Below, in pieces: positions 16,012-24,209 of a stretch of DNA of 64,000 bases. The notes under the pieces were generated by a model. That model saw nothing but the letters and a program-made list of their open reading frames with translations. It did no database searches and had not been told where the DNA came from. Origin of the DNA: Pseudogulbenkiania sp. GTDB taxonomy: Bacteria; Pseudomonadota; Gammaproteobacteria; Burkholderiales; Chromobacteriaceae. The stretch spans positions 101,478 to 165,477 of the forward strand of contig JAGLBD010000002.1 in NCBI GenBank assembly GCA_018260425.1, given 5' to 3'. The first letter of the stretch is position 1; the number at the start of each line of letters is the position of its first letter. The position numbers and the translations under genes were made by a program.

Positions 16012-17105
16012 TCGTTTCCTCCCTGTGTTGCCGGATTGTGGTTCTTGGCGCTGACCGTCATGCTGTAACCACTACCGACATCAAAACTACGGCGCACGCT
16101 GTCGGCGTAGTAATACTGGTCAAACTCGCTGTCGGTACCGACCACTTCGATCACATCCTGCGGCGTCAGCAAGTTGTCGCCCGGCAAGGTCACTTCCAGC
16201 TTCATCTCGTGGCGAGTGATTTCGCCATACAGGCTTTTGGCCTTTTGCAACGCCGCCTCGCGAGTCAAATTGGGAAAGGTGAAGTGATACGGACGAACCT
16301 CCTTGTTGCCCGCGCCCTTGCTTCCGCCCTTACCCGGCGGGTAGACCACGGTAAAGCCCTGCTTTTGCCGCACATTGAAACTGGCCACCCGCACTTCCAC
16401 GCCCCGCGACAAGGTCAGTGCTCGCTCAAAGCGCAGACTTTTGGCGGTACTGACCGGTCCCGACTCCGTCTCGCGCCACTCGATGCGATAGGGGGTGACG
16501 GCGCCGGACTTCACGATGGGTTCAAAGTACAAGCACTCGCCCCGGACATGGCAGACAAACTCTTCCCGCCGCGCCAGATAACACAGCAAGTCCCACTCAC
16601 TCATTTCATCCTGCACTTGTACATGATCGATCTGGTAATAACTGCCGGCCTTGGCCGACGTTGCCGTCACCACCGCCTCGAACCCCAGCCCGGCCGCAAT
16701 TCGCTCCACGATCTGCGAGGCCGTCAGGTTGCGCCACTTGCAGGAGGTTTTACGGTCGGACAGCAAGGCCGTCAGGTCGCGTCCCTCCAGCGTGATGGTG
16801 CGGGCAGTCGGGTCGAACTGCAGCGAATCGGCATCGCCGACGAGCCAGGTCTGCATGCCGTTGACACCATCATCGAACTGGATTTCAACCCGAAAGGTGG
16901 TTTGCCTGGAAAACCAGTCGATATCGAACTCATCAGGCAGGTGTGACTGTGCAAACACCACACGAAAGGTGTCGGCACTCATGAAGGCATTGCTGTCCAC
17001 CTCCAGAGACAGCCAGCCGGTTACCTCCTGCTTGTTCAAAAAACAACGCCCGCGGGGTTCGCGGGCGTAAGACTCGGTTTGACGCTGTGTGTCTGTTGGA
17101 CTCAT
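16008..17105 (-). CDS. Baseplate hub protein (Mu gp44 / gpD-like)
   Basis: A 365-residue hub protein that sits between tail tube and spike. The order of beta domains and motifs such as GWLSLEVDSNAFMSADTFRV, LEGRDLTALLSDRK and the C-terminal YYYADSVRRSFDVGSGYSMTVSA fits the gp27/gpD/gp44 hub family. An intrinsic-terminator-like hairpin lies inside the first 25 codons (17045-17068). The gene is coupled to the gp43-like gene upstream and the spike downstream by ATGA overlaps. Confidence 0.83.
   Translation of the reverse strand: MSPTDTQRQTESYAREPRGRCFLNKQEVTGWLSLEVDSNAFMSADTFRVVFAQSHLPDEFDIDWFSRQTTFRVEIQFDDGVNGMQTWLVGDADSLQFDPTARTITLEGRDLTALLSDRKTSCKWRNLTASQIVERIAAGLGFEAVVTATSAKAGSYYQIDHVQVQDEMSEWDLLCYLARREEFVCHVRGECLYFEPIVKSGAVTPYRIEWRETESGPVSTAKSLRFERALTLSRGVEVRVASFNVRQKQGFTVVYPPGKGGSKGAGNKEVRPYHFTFPNLTREAALQKAKSLYGEITRHEMKLEVTLPGDNLLTPQDVIEVVGTDSEFDQYYYADSVRRSFDVGSGYSMTVSAKNHNPATQGGNE
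17038..17068 (-). terminator. Intragenic terminator-like hairpin at start of hub gene
   Basis: On the minus strand ACGCCCGC-loop-GCGGGCGT is followed by TGTTTTTTG. It lies inside codons for REPRGRCFLNKQE. It may attenuate readthrough into the hub and spike genes, or be a chance consequence of Arg/Pro codons. Confidence 0.45.
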
Positions 17106-18190
17106 AAGGGAAACCTTGCATCAGGGTGACGGAACGGGCCAACCGGAACAGGCGGAATCCGGATCGTGTTGACGCCTTCGGGCAGCACCGGGTCATCAAG
17201 ATGATTGGCCTGAGCGAGCAAGGGCCACAAGGTCACGTCGCCCAACTCCCGTGCCGCCACGTCATACAGGTCGCCCGCCGTCTGGGTAATGGTTTTGAGG
17301 GCCTGACCGGCCTTCGCCTCGGCTTTGGACAGCGACGCCGCGACCGTCCCCACCTTCGCCGCAAATACCGGCAACAGCTCCAGCTTCTTGCCGGCACCGG
17401 TCAGGGTATCCTGCAAGCGGTACAAGCCCGGCAACGCGACCGCCGCATCCAGCCGCTCCGTCATCTCCTGGGCCGCACGCGCTACCGGATTTCCCGGCAA
17501 CACGCCGCCTAGCGTCGCGACCGTCATGACCCCCTTCTCCAGAGTGGTAATGCGCTCCTTGACAACCTGCTGCACACTGACCAACTCGCTGACGATCGAC
17601 TGGGCTTTGGCCAGCCCCGCCGAGGCAAGGTCATGCGCCGTCCCGATCGCTTCTTGCAGGTTTTTTGCGGCAGCCATGATGGTCGAGTCGCCACTCTCCC
17701 CCGCCAAGGCTTGCGCCTCGCCAACCGCTTCGACCACCTCGCGACTGCTATCCGGCTCGTCTTCCGCCGGCTCGTCACTCACGCTGTCCAGCACCGTGCA
17801 GCGCAGGGTGTAGTCGATATGGGCATGGTCCCGATAGATTGAGTGATAGTTAGCCACCACCACGCGGTAGCGATACACGTCCCAGCTCAACAGCCACTCT
17901 TTTGCACCGCTGGCGAGCGCCCTGAGCGTCTGGTCCCGTTCCACCGCCGTCAAACCGGTCAGTGAGCCGGACCAGCTGACCGGTTCATAGAAGCTGCCCA
18001 TCGAGTCGACCACCCGCCCCCCGCCGACCAACTCGTGATCGACCAGACGTTGCTGGAGACTGGTTTCTATCGACTGCGGCAATTCATCATTCTTGAACTC
18101 GATATCCCCCAACGTCAGACGTGTCTCGCCCAGAATGTCCTGCTGCGCGGCGGACTCGTCGCCCCCCGCTACCACCTTGCTTATCGTCAT
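17102..18190 (-). CDS. Mu gp43-like tail/DNA-circularisation-domain protein
   Basis: A 362-residue tail protein in the gpN/gp43 position. Residues about 25-130 (ETRLTLGDIEFKNDELPQSIE through ALASGAKEWLLSWDVY) match the DNA-circularisation-protein N-terminal domain found in Mu-like tails. The C-terminal tail (ARELGDVTLWPLLAQANHLDDP) looks like a LysM-type module that may bind the hub. Only eight bases separate it from the tape measure gene, and it overlaps the hub gene by four. Confidence 0.8.
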   Translation of the reverse strand: MTISKVVAGGDESAAQQDILGETRLTLGDIEFKNDELPQSIETSLQQRLVDHELVGGGRVVDSMGSFYEPVSWSGSLTGLTAVERDQTLRALASGAKEWLLSWDVYRYRVVVANYHSIYRDHAHIDYTLRCTVLDSVSDEPAEDEPDSSREVVEAVGEAQALAGESGDSTIMAAAKNLQEAIGTAHDLASAGLAKAQSIVSELVSVQQVVKERITTLEKGVMTVATLGGVLPGNPVARAAQEMTERLDAAVALPGLYRLQDTLTGAGKKLELLPVFAAKVGTVAASLSKAEAKAGQALKTITQTAGDLYDVAARELGDVTLWPLLAQANHLDDPVLPEGVNTIRIPPVPVGPFRHPDARFPL

Positions 18191-18198
18191 AGCTCACC

Positions 18199-20094
18199 TC
18201 ATGCCGGATGGGGCGCGCCAAGCCGTGGATCGAAACCACGGGTACTGGCGGCCGGTTTACCCATTTCACGCGCCTGATGACGCGACACCGCTTCGGCAAC
18301 CGGGCGTGAATCGATATGAATCTGGGTATGCACCTGCGTCACCGGTTTGGTCGCAGGAGGCGTCACCTGAGGGCGTTTGACCTCGGAGTCCCCCATGCCG
18401 AAAATCCCTTTGACCTTGTTTATCGCGTTAGAGATAAAGTCGGTGATTCCGGTCCAGATCGCCTTGATTTTAGGGCCGATGGTGTCCCAATTGCTCCACA
18501 GCAGATACACCGCCGCGGCAATCGCCGCAATCGCCAGCCCGATCGGATTCAACAACAGCGCCCTGCCGAAGGTCTGCACCCCGCCACCCAGTAGCTTCAG
18601 GGCACCAGACGCCAGCTTGAAGCCTTTGGAAACCCCCTCCAGCAGACTGGAAATGGCACTGGAGGCCAGGCGGGAAGCGAGAGAAATCAACTGACCGATG
18701 GCCGGCATGATCGTTTTGAGCAGCTTGCCCGACAACGCTTCGACACGATTCGCCAGTTCCTGGGCATGGCCCCCCAGCCCCGTGAACTTTTTACCGATGT
18801 CGGCAATCCGCCCACTGAACTTGATCACCAGGTCCCCGCCTTCCTTGACGCACTTGCCGAGTCCGCCAAGATGATCTCCCATCTTGGAAACCGCTCCGCC
18901 CAGCTTGCCGAACTGCTTGCCGATATCGATGACCTTGCGGCCCAGCTCGATCATTTTTTTACCGGCCCCGGTGACCTCCCGGCCCAGCGAGATCACTTTT
19001 TGGCCTGCCTCGGCCATATCTCGCCCGAAGCCGGTGACTTTGCGTCCCATCGCGGCGAGCTGGCCACCGGTCTCGGTGATCCCCCCGCCCAAATCGCTGA
19101 TAAAGCGACCGACTTTGCCAGTGTTGCCACCACACTGCTCCAGCATGCCCCCCAGCGCTGTCACGCGACCGCCCAATCGGGATGTCTGATCCCCTACCCC
19201 GGTCAGACTCTCACCGACTTTGCCGACCTGATTACCGGTCTGCACCACCTTGGAACCAAAGGCACTGATCTCCTTGCCGGCGGCCACCAGTTGCTTACCG
19301 CTCTGCACCGTATCTTTGCCCACGGCGACCACAACGGCACCGGTCGCGGCGATATCACGTCCGGTTTGCGTCACACGCTGCCCCAGGGCAATGATTTTTT
19401 CACCGCCGCTGACCATGCCCTTACCCAACGCCGCCACACCTTGCGCTAGACCGGCTCCGGACGGGCCCTGGGGTTTACCTGCTCGAGGAACACCGGCCCC
19501 GAACAGGCCTCCAGGAGACGATTTGCCGGCGTGATGCGGAGTTTTGGGGTGCCGAGCCGGCAACGGAGGCCGTTGCGACGCTTTTTTGGTCAAAGACGGC
19601 GGTCGCTGCTTCACCCGCGGCAAGGCGGCCTGCCCTTGTCCTTTTCGTGCCACCGGCAGTGATGTGGCATGTGCAGGTTTTTTTGCCGGGTTGCCACTCG
19701 CGGTAGATGCACAGCCGACCCGCAACGCAAGCAAGGTCACGCAGGCCTTGCCGATACTCTGCTCGACGCTACGGCCGCATAGCACCAGCGCCACGGCCAC
19801 GCGGTTTCCATCGTGTCCCGTGCCAGAGCCGAGCTGCACTGCCTTGAGTTGGGCGGCCACCCGGCCGGCGTGGCTTATTTCCTGTACGGTCTGGCGGAAT
19901 AAGGACAAAACAGAATTGCCGGTCGCCGTCAAACGCGCTCCCTGACGCATCAGGTCCTCGAGACCGCGCAGAGTCTGGCCGAGCCGGGAGGATGCGGCCT
20001 CCAGCGTGACAAAATTGTCGACCAGAGCCAGCAAGCCCGAGTTGGTATCATTCAGTTGGTTCAGGTTCAGTCCTGTCCCGTTCGAATCAATCAT
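18199..20094 (-). CDS. Tail tape measure protein with 29-fold glycine heptad
   Basis: A 631-residue tape measure protein, which sets tail length and occupies the tube lumen. Residues about 224-426 are 29 consecutive heptads each starting with Gly (GKQLVAA GKEISAF GSKVVQT style), consensus G-x-x-h-x-x-h, with more imperfect units to about 461. Hydrophobic segments at about 465-535 (LISLASRLASSAISSLLEG; IGLAIAAIAAAVYLLW) are usual for tape measures. A basic Pro-rich linker (about 137-215) precedes the repeat. At roughly 0.15 nm per helical residue the protein implies a tail near 95 nm. No peptidase domain was seen. Confidence 0.85.
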   Translation of the reverse strand: MIDSNGTGLNLNQLNDTNSGLLALVDNFVTLEAASSRLGQTLRGLEDLMRQGARLTATGNSVLSLFRQTVQEISHAGRVAAQLKAVQLGSGTGHDGNRVAVALVLCGRSVEQSIGKACVTLLALRVGCASTASGNPAKKPAHATSLPVARKGQGQAALPRVKQRPPSLTKKASQRPPLPARHPKTPHHAGKSSPGGLFGAGVPRAGKPQGPSGAGLAQGVAALGKGMVSGGEKIIALGQRVTQTGRDIAATGAVVVAVGKDTVQSGKQLVAAGKEISAFGSKVVQTGNQVGKVGESLTGVGDQTSRLGGRVTALGGMLEQCGGNTGKVGRFISDLGGGITETGGQLAAMGRKVTGFGRDMAEAGQKVISLGREVTGAGKKMIELGRKVIDIGKQFGKLGGAVSKMGDHLGGLGKCVKEGGDLVIKFSGRIADIGKKFTGLGGHAQELANRVEALSGKLLKTIMPAIGQLISLASRLASSAISSLLEGVSKGFKLASGALKLLGGGVQTFGRALLLNPIGLAIAAIAAAVYLLWSNWDTIGPKIKAIWTGITDFISNAINKVKGIFGMGDSEVKRPQVTPPATKPVTQVHTQIHIDSRPVAEAVSRHQAREMGKPAASTRGFDPRLGAPHPA

Positions 20095-20157
20095 AATGAA
20101 TACTCGCAGTCAGTTCATGCAGGGAGTGCCTCCATGAGGTTGAACGTTGCCACGACA

Positions 20158-20192
20158 CGAAAAACCCGCGAGAGGATGCCTCCCGCGGGTTG
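20158..20192 (-). terminator. Terminator-like hairpin before the tape measure gene
   Basis: Minus-strand ACCCGCGGGAGG-loop-CCTCTCGCGGGT is followed by TTTTCG. It lies between the frameshifted chaperone ORF and the tape measure gene. Confidence 0.7.
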
Positions 20193-20203
20193 GCCGGTCA
20201 TGC

Positions 20204-20376
20204 TTAGTCGCTACGCTCGAACTCCATGCTCTGAAGGTTGAATGTATGGCCTCTGAACTCGGAAAACATAATGCTCCAGGCCGCTCTTTCCACCTCCTCC
20301 AGTGCAAAGGCGATGTCGAACGGTACGCCGTTCTTCACCAGCCAGAGGCACTCGCGCAGCGGCCCGGAGCGAATCA
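20204..20376 (-). CDS. -1 frame extension of tail chaperone (57 codons, frameshift product)
   Basis: In the -1 frame relative to the chaperone gene, directly behind the slippery heptamer, 57 codons stay open (LIRSGPLRECLWLVKNGVPF ... MEFERSD) until TAA at 20204. There is no start codon with a ribosome binding site of its own, so it should be made only as a fusion with the upstream chaperone, giving about 185 residues. This matches the G/GT arrangement of lambda and its equivalents in most long-tailed phages. The longer form normally binds the tape measure, whose gene follows next. The track's 20211-20561 ORF is in the third frame and is not this product. Confidence 0.82.
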
Positions 20377-20760
20377 GTTTCCCAGCGACGCCTGAAACTC
20401 GTCCGGCGTCTGCGGCACAGCGAAATGCTCTTCGACACCGCGGGCCACCGCCTGCAAGCCATCCTCGTCCAGACGCTGGACGATGGCTTCCAGTTCACGC
20501 TTGCTGGCCGGTTTGTAGACCGCCTCGCCATTGATGGCGACCACATACAGCACCGGAACAACGATATTCAGGTACATATCGTTTTTAGCGGTTGCACCGA
20601 GCGCCTCGATAAGATGCAACTGGTCCAGCACACCAGGTTTTTTCAGGGTAAGGGTTCGCCCCAGCGCATCGACGACATCGACGCTACGGTTGAGACGTGC
20701 GCGGAGTTCATCGGCCGCAGAAGGGGCTTCAACAACGGGTTTTACCGAAACACGAGCCAT
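20374..20760 (-). CDS. Tail assembly chaperone, short form (Mu gp41-like)
   Basis: A 128-residue acidic/helical protein located between the tail tube and tape measure genes, exactly where tail assembly chaperones lie. The start at 20760 has AGGTGG about eight bases upstream; the track's 20766 start is a TTG. The frame ends in CTG GGA AAC TGA, so the stop follows directly on a GGGAAAC slippery heptamer. Motifs such as LKKPGVLDQLHLIEALG and the C-terminal VPQTPDEFQASLGN are typical of this class. Confidence 0.82.
   Translation of the reverse strand: MARVSVKPVVEAPSAADELRARLNRSVDVVDALGRTLTLKKPGVLDQLHLIEALGATAKNDMYLNIVVPVLYVVAINGEAVYKPASKRELEAIVQRLDEDGLQAVARGVEEHFAVPQTPDEFQASLGN
20377..20383 (-). 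promoter_or_regulatory. Programmed -1 ribosomal frameshift site GGGAAAC
   Basis: Read on the minus strand, codons CTG GGA AAC TGA contain G-GGA-AAC, a perfect X-XXY-YYZ heptamer. Slippage by -1 avoids the adjacent stop and enters a 57-codon open frame. The same principle, with GGGAAAG, operates in lambda gpG-gpT. Confidence 0.85.
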
Positions 20761-20762
20761 GA

Positions 20763-21194
20763 TCAAGCCACCTTTCTACGACGTTCAGCCACAAAACTGA
20801 CTTTTTGCGGTACGGTTTCATCAGCCTTCCAGGCACCCGCGTCATCCAGCTTGAGCAGGACACCTTCAAAGCGGTATTGGCTGATGCTGCCATCCGGTTC
20901 ATTGATCGTTTCGGTAATGGTGATCGGATTTTCTCCATTGCCGGCAAAGTAGTTGTCTTCCAGCGCGCAGAAGTAATCATCCAGCGTCGAATCACTGCGT
21001 TCAGCTTCGAAAGAGCCCGACCAGCCGTCAAAGAAACGCTGGTGCACGGTGCGACCGGTGATCAGCTTGATTTTTTTGTCATTCAGATCCTGCTTGGAGC
21101 TGAAGTTTTTCAGACCGGCCAGACGCAGCGGGCCGGTCGCGGTAATGAAGTCGAGGGACACGTCGCGTCCAGTGGAAAATTCGCCGATAGGCAT
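20763..21194 (-). CDS. Tail tube protein (Mu gpM / FluMu-like)
   Basis: A 143-residue inner tube protein. It has the compact beta architecture of Mu-type tubes: an N-terminal GEFSTGRDVSLDFITATG, a central FFDGWSGSFEAERSDSTLDDYF and a C-terminal RFEGVLLKLDDAGAWKADE. The gene lies 49 bases after the sheath gene and its stop overlaps the chaperone leader. Tube hexamers would polymerise around the tape measure. Confidence 0.85.
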   Translation of the reverse strand: MPIGEFSTGRDVSLDFITATGPLRLAGLKNFSSKQDLNDKKIKLITGRTVHQRFFDGWSGSFEAERSDSTLDDYFCALEDNYFAGNGENPITITETINEPDGSISQYRFEGVLLKLDDAGAWKADETVPQKVSFVAERRRKVA

Positions 21195-21243
21195 AGAGTC
21201 TCTCCTGTTGAGGGAAGGGGCTTATCGCCCCTTCCAGTGGGGG

Positions 21244-22791
21244 TTAACGCGGGTTGTTGGCAACTTGAACGGTGACGGACTGACCAGCTTCCAGATTGAC
21301 GATGAAGTAGAAGATCACCGACAAGTACTTCACTTGCACGTCAGCTTGCATGTAGCCCAGCGCGACGCGGTCGTCGGGATTGTTTTCCTTGTCCAGCTTC
21401 ACCGAAAACGCCGGACCACCATTTACATTGCCGATCATCGATTGGCGCTGCAGATTGAGTAGGAAGGTTTCGATGGCACTCTTCACTTCCCTGCGCAAAT
21501 CCGGGGTCTGGTTCTGGCCGATGGCGTAGCCGAAGGCCCCCGCCAGCGTCAGGGCAATGAAGTTGGTCATACGGGTGTAGTTGTCGCCATTACGGGTCGG
21601 GTCCGACGAGCAATTGCGACCGGTTTGACCGGCGTAATAGCTACCGCCCGGAGACGGATTGGCAATCACGTCCAGGCGCCCCCCGACAATCGAACCGATT
21701 TCCGCGCCGCTGTACGGCTGGTTCTGCGCCATGCGCTGAGTCCCGGTCGCATTGGCAATCGGCTTGTTCAGGGTGGACACATGCGGAGCTTGCGCGGCAC
21801 ATTGGGCGGCCAGGAACGAGGCTGGCGCCATGAGCCGGCTCTGACCGTTGACGGCGTCCTGCCAGTACACCCAGTCACCCACCAACACCTTCAGGTACGG
21901 GGTATCGACACCGGCCGTCGCGAGAGCCGTAGACACAGTCTGGGCCGACGCACTGACCGACCCTTGGGTAAAGCCATAGATCCCCTCCGCCGCACAAAAG
22001 GCCGCGATGCCCGGCCACTGGGTCGCATCGCAGACCTCGACCAGATTCATCACTTGTACGCCGGTGCCACGCAGGGCATACATCCCTTTGCGCACCATGC
22101 CGTCCTGACCGATCAGGGTGGCATCGGTGACGCCAGCCGCGCCATCGCTGCCACCGGCAAATGCCACGGCACTCCCCAACGCCGGAGCAGCGGTCGATGC
22201 ACCCGCCGTGGCGGTCACCAGTTGCGAAGGGCCCCGGACCGACGACAAGCCGCTATTCACGGCATTGGCGAGGTTGCTCCAAAACGCCGCACCGGTGCCG
22301 GTCAGGCCATCAAAGATCTCCGGGGCGAATCCCTGCCGTTGCAGGACCAGCTTGAAACTATTCGGCTTGGTGCCGGCCGCAATCATGGCGCTGAGCGTGT
22401 TACCGACCACACCGCTGTAAAGCGCGGTCAGCGTGACACCGACCGCCGGCGTGGCGGCCGCATCCATCAGTTTGACCGAGGCCGCCGTATCGGTACCGTC
22501 GGTGACCCGCACGATGCGCTGGTTGCTGGCACCCAACTGGATGCCGATAGCAATGGCACTGGCCAGATCGTATTTGCGCACTTGCTGGGTACCGAACAAA
22601 GCGACGGCATCGGTCGGACTTCCCACCAGGGTCGGCGCATTGACCGGCCCCCAGGACGCGACGCCCACCTGGCCATAGATATCGGTCGGTACGCCATTGA
22701 TCACCCGGGTCTTGGGCGGAATGACCTGAATGTAAACACCAGGGGTTTGCAGACCGGCGGTATTGAGTTGTCCTACGGGATAGACAGGCAT
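21244..22791 (-). CDS. Contractile tail sheath protein (Mu gpL-like)
   Basis: A 515-residue sheath subunit. The N-terminal PGVYIQVIPPKTRVINGVPTD and the GQVGVASWGPVN stretch are hallmark sheath features. The C-terminal IGYMQADVQVKYLSVIFYF-type and LEAGQSVTVQV segments form the conserved core that gives handshake contacts between subunits. Its presence makes this a contractile (R-type) rather than flexible (F-type) tail. It is followed by the tube gene, as in Mu. Confidence 0.92.
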   Translation of the reverse strand: MPVYPVGQLNTAGLQTPGVYIQVIPPKTRVINGVPTDIYGQVGVASWGPVNAPTLVGSPTDAVALFGTQQVRKYDLASAIAIGIQLGASNQRIVRVTDGTDTAASVKLMDAAATPAVGVTLTALYSGVVGNTLSAMIAAGTKPNSFKLVLQRQGFAPEIFDGLTGTGAAFWSNLANAVNSGLSSVRGPSQLVTATAGASTAAPALGSAVAFAGGSDGAAGVTDATLIGQDGMVRKGMYALRGTGVQVMNLVEVCDATQWPGIAAFCAAEGIYGFTQGSVSASAQTVSTALATAGVDTPYLKVLVGDWVYWQDAVNGQSRLMAPASFLAAQCAAQAPHVSTLNKPIANATGTQRMAQNQPYSGAEIGSIVGGRLDVIANPSPGGSYYAGQTGRNCSSDPTRNGDNYTRMTNFIALTLAGAFGYAIGQNQTPDLRREVKSAIETFLLNLQRQSMIGNVNGGPAFSVKLDKENNPDDRVALGYMQADVQVKYLSVIFYFIVNLEAGQSVTVQVANNPR

Positions 22792-22812
22792 GTAGCAATC
22801 TCCAGAAATGGC

Positions 22813-22835
22813 AACGCCCGCGGAATGCGGGCGTT
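22813..22835. repeat. Perfect hairpin upstream of sheath gene
   Basis: AACGCCCGC and GCGGGCGTT form nine-base arms around GGAAT, between the preceding structural gene and the sheath gene. There is no clear T run. It could be a weak terminator, an RNA-processing site or a stability element. Confidence 0.5.
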
Positions 22836-22913
22836 ATACCGGGTAAAACACAAAGGTCGCCAAAGGCTGGCGGCGAGGCGCAGCTGCCGGGCATGGCAAC
22901 TGCCATGAATGCC

Positions 22914-23741
22914 TCAAAACGGTTTGGAAACGGTTGGCGAAGTGTCGCCCCCCACGAACAACGACTCATTGATCGACAGCACCTGGGCAAATTGCGCTTG
23001 CCGGGTCACGGCATACTCGATAGTCAGCACAATGTCGCGGCGGTAGAGCGGGTGATCCTGACGCACATCACTGTCCAACGAGCGCCGGTAGACCATCCGT
23101 GGCGTAGAACCATCCGGCATCCCCGTCAAGACACGGGTATCCACCAGCACGGGCATCAGCAGATTTGCCAATGCCCGTTTGCTCTCGGGCGAATCAGCCA
23201 GAATGGACACCACAAACTCTTTTTCAATCCGGCAAAGTTCACGGATCACCGTATCGAATCCACCGACCCGCGCCAGCAACTGGCGGGTAGCCGGAGGAAA
23301 GGTCAGCGTGGTTCCCGACACGGTCGCCCCGGGAAACAGTGCGGCCAGCGCCGCAGCGCAACTCTCCAGCCGGCTGCCGGCCGGCACGGCCACGCTTTTG
23401 GCGACGCCATCCACCAACAGCAGCAGGTTGTGCGCCGTCTGCGTGGAGCCGGACAAGGTGACCGACGCGCCCGACACGCCAGCCTTGACGGTGATCTGGG
23501 CGTGCTTCAGGGTTCGCCAGTGATCCACGAAGCGGGTGGTCTTGCGTTCGTTTTCCAGGGAACTGATGAAAACATGACTGCAGCCGGCTGCAAGATCCGC
23601 CTCGAGCTGCGCCTGCAGCGGTTGCAGTGTTTCGATCACCACGGCGCGTCCGGTGACGGAAGCCTGTGCCGGCCCGGCCGGGTACAGCACCTCGGTCACC
23701 ACTCGCTTCAGGGCATCCTGCACATCCATCAAATCAGCCAT
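22914..23741 (-). CDS. Tail-associated structural protein, unassigned
   Basis: A 275-residue protein just upstream of the sheath gene. The start at 23741 (MADLMDVQDALKRVVTEVLY) is preferred, as the track ORF includes a terminator-like stem. It has a mixed alpha/beta sequence (VIETLQPLQAQLEADLAAGC; DSDVRQDHPLYRRDIVLTIEY), no signal peptide and no membrane helix. Position suggests a tail terminator or tail-completion protein that caps the tube, equivalent to Mu gp36/37, but I cannot confirm this by motif. It overlaps the preceding ORF by eight bases. Confidence 0.68.
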   Translation of the reverse strand: MADLMDVQDALKRVVTEVLYPAGPAQASVTGRAVVIETLQPLQAQLEADLAAGCSHVFISSLENERKTTRFVDHWRTLKHAQITVKAGVSGASVTLSGSTQTAHNLLLLVDGVAKSVAVPAGSRLESCAAALAALFPGATVSGTTLTFPPATRQLLARVGGFDTVIRELCRIEKEFVVSILADSPESKRALANLLMPVLVDTRVLTGMPDGSTPRMVYRRSLDSDVRQDHPLYRRDIVLTIEYAVTRQAQFAQVLSINESLFVGGDTSPTVSKPF

Positions 23742-24003
23742 GGCGGCGCTCTCTTTCCGGATAAAGAAAAACCGCCCGAAGGCGGTTGTGATCCAGTGTT
23801 TGCCAGGAGACACCGACCAGGCGGGCAACCTGCTGGCGGGTCAGTTCGACCTCGTCCCCCTTGAGTGAATCCAGATAACGAAACTGGATAGTGGCATGAC
23901 GTAATGCCGTCACAGCGGCCGCTCTCCCGGAGGGCATCAGCACCTGTTGCCCTTCACGCAGATACACGGCGTCGCAAACAGTCTTTGCATATTCGCAATG
24001 CAT
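23734..24003 (-). CDS. Small phage-like protein, first of the tail block
   Basis: An 89-residue ORF with start 24003 (MHCEYAKTVCDAVYLREGQQ). It contains VLMPSGRAAAVTALRHATIQ and EVELTRQQVARLV, and no membrane segment. A terminator-like stem (CCGCC/GGCGG then T run, 23766-23787) lies inside its last codons, so either the end is translated through a terminator or the frame really ends earlier by some other means. It may be related to small head-tail connector or DUF-type phage proteins. Function is unknown. Confidence 0.5.
   Translation of the reverse strand: MHCEYAKTVCDAVYLREGQQVLMPSGRAAAVTALRHATIQFRYLDSLKGDEVELTRQQVARLVGVSWQTLDHNRLRAVFLYPERERRHG
23766..23787 (-). terminator. Terminator-like hairpin within the 3' end of the 89-residue ORF
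   Basis: Minus-strand AACCGCC-TTCG-GGCGGTT followed by TTTCTTT. It lies just before the start of the structural gene at 23741. Confidence 0.6.
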
Positions 24004-24055
24004 GACCCGACTCCCAATAAAGCCTGAAGGACACACGCCCCCGGCACGACCCATG

Positions 24056-24088
24056 AAAAAAGCCCTGGCGCTTTGACAGCGGCAGGGC
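24056..24088 (-). terminator. Terminator-like hairpin
   Basis: Minus-strand GCCCTGCCGCT and AGCGCCAGGGC-type arms followed by a six-T run, between the 24210-24719 gene and the 89-residue ORF. Confidence 0.55.
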
Positions 24089-24154
24089 CTCGTAACTTCA
24101 TCTCATTGTCCGGGATACGGGCGGCGACCAAGATGCAGTCCGCTCTCCGGAAAT

Positions 24155-24186
24155 GAAAAAACCCGAACTGCAGACGCAATTCGGGT
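24155..24186 (-). terminator. Terminator downstream of the 24210-24719 gene
   Basis: Minus-strand ACCCGAA-loop-TTCGGGT followed by seven T residues, 24 bases after the gene. Together with the next hairpin it separates the leader genes from the structural block. Confidence 0.7.
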
Positions 24187-24209
24187 AGCTGCAAACAGTA
24201 TAAAAAATT

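Noticed and set aside
18817-19425. CRISPR or DNA tandem array
   Set aside because: The periodicity is in the protein (Gly every seven residues); the underlying 21-base units vary in sequence.
20211-20561. ORF in the track as the frameshift product
   Set aside because: It is in the third frame; the real -1 extension ends at 20204 and follows the GGGAAAC site.
21625-23864. Long plus-strand ORFs (427 and 323 codons) over the sheath region
   Set aside because: Shadows of the sheath and neighbouring structural gene; composition skewed to Arg/His/Gly.
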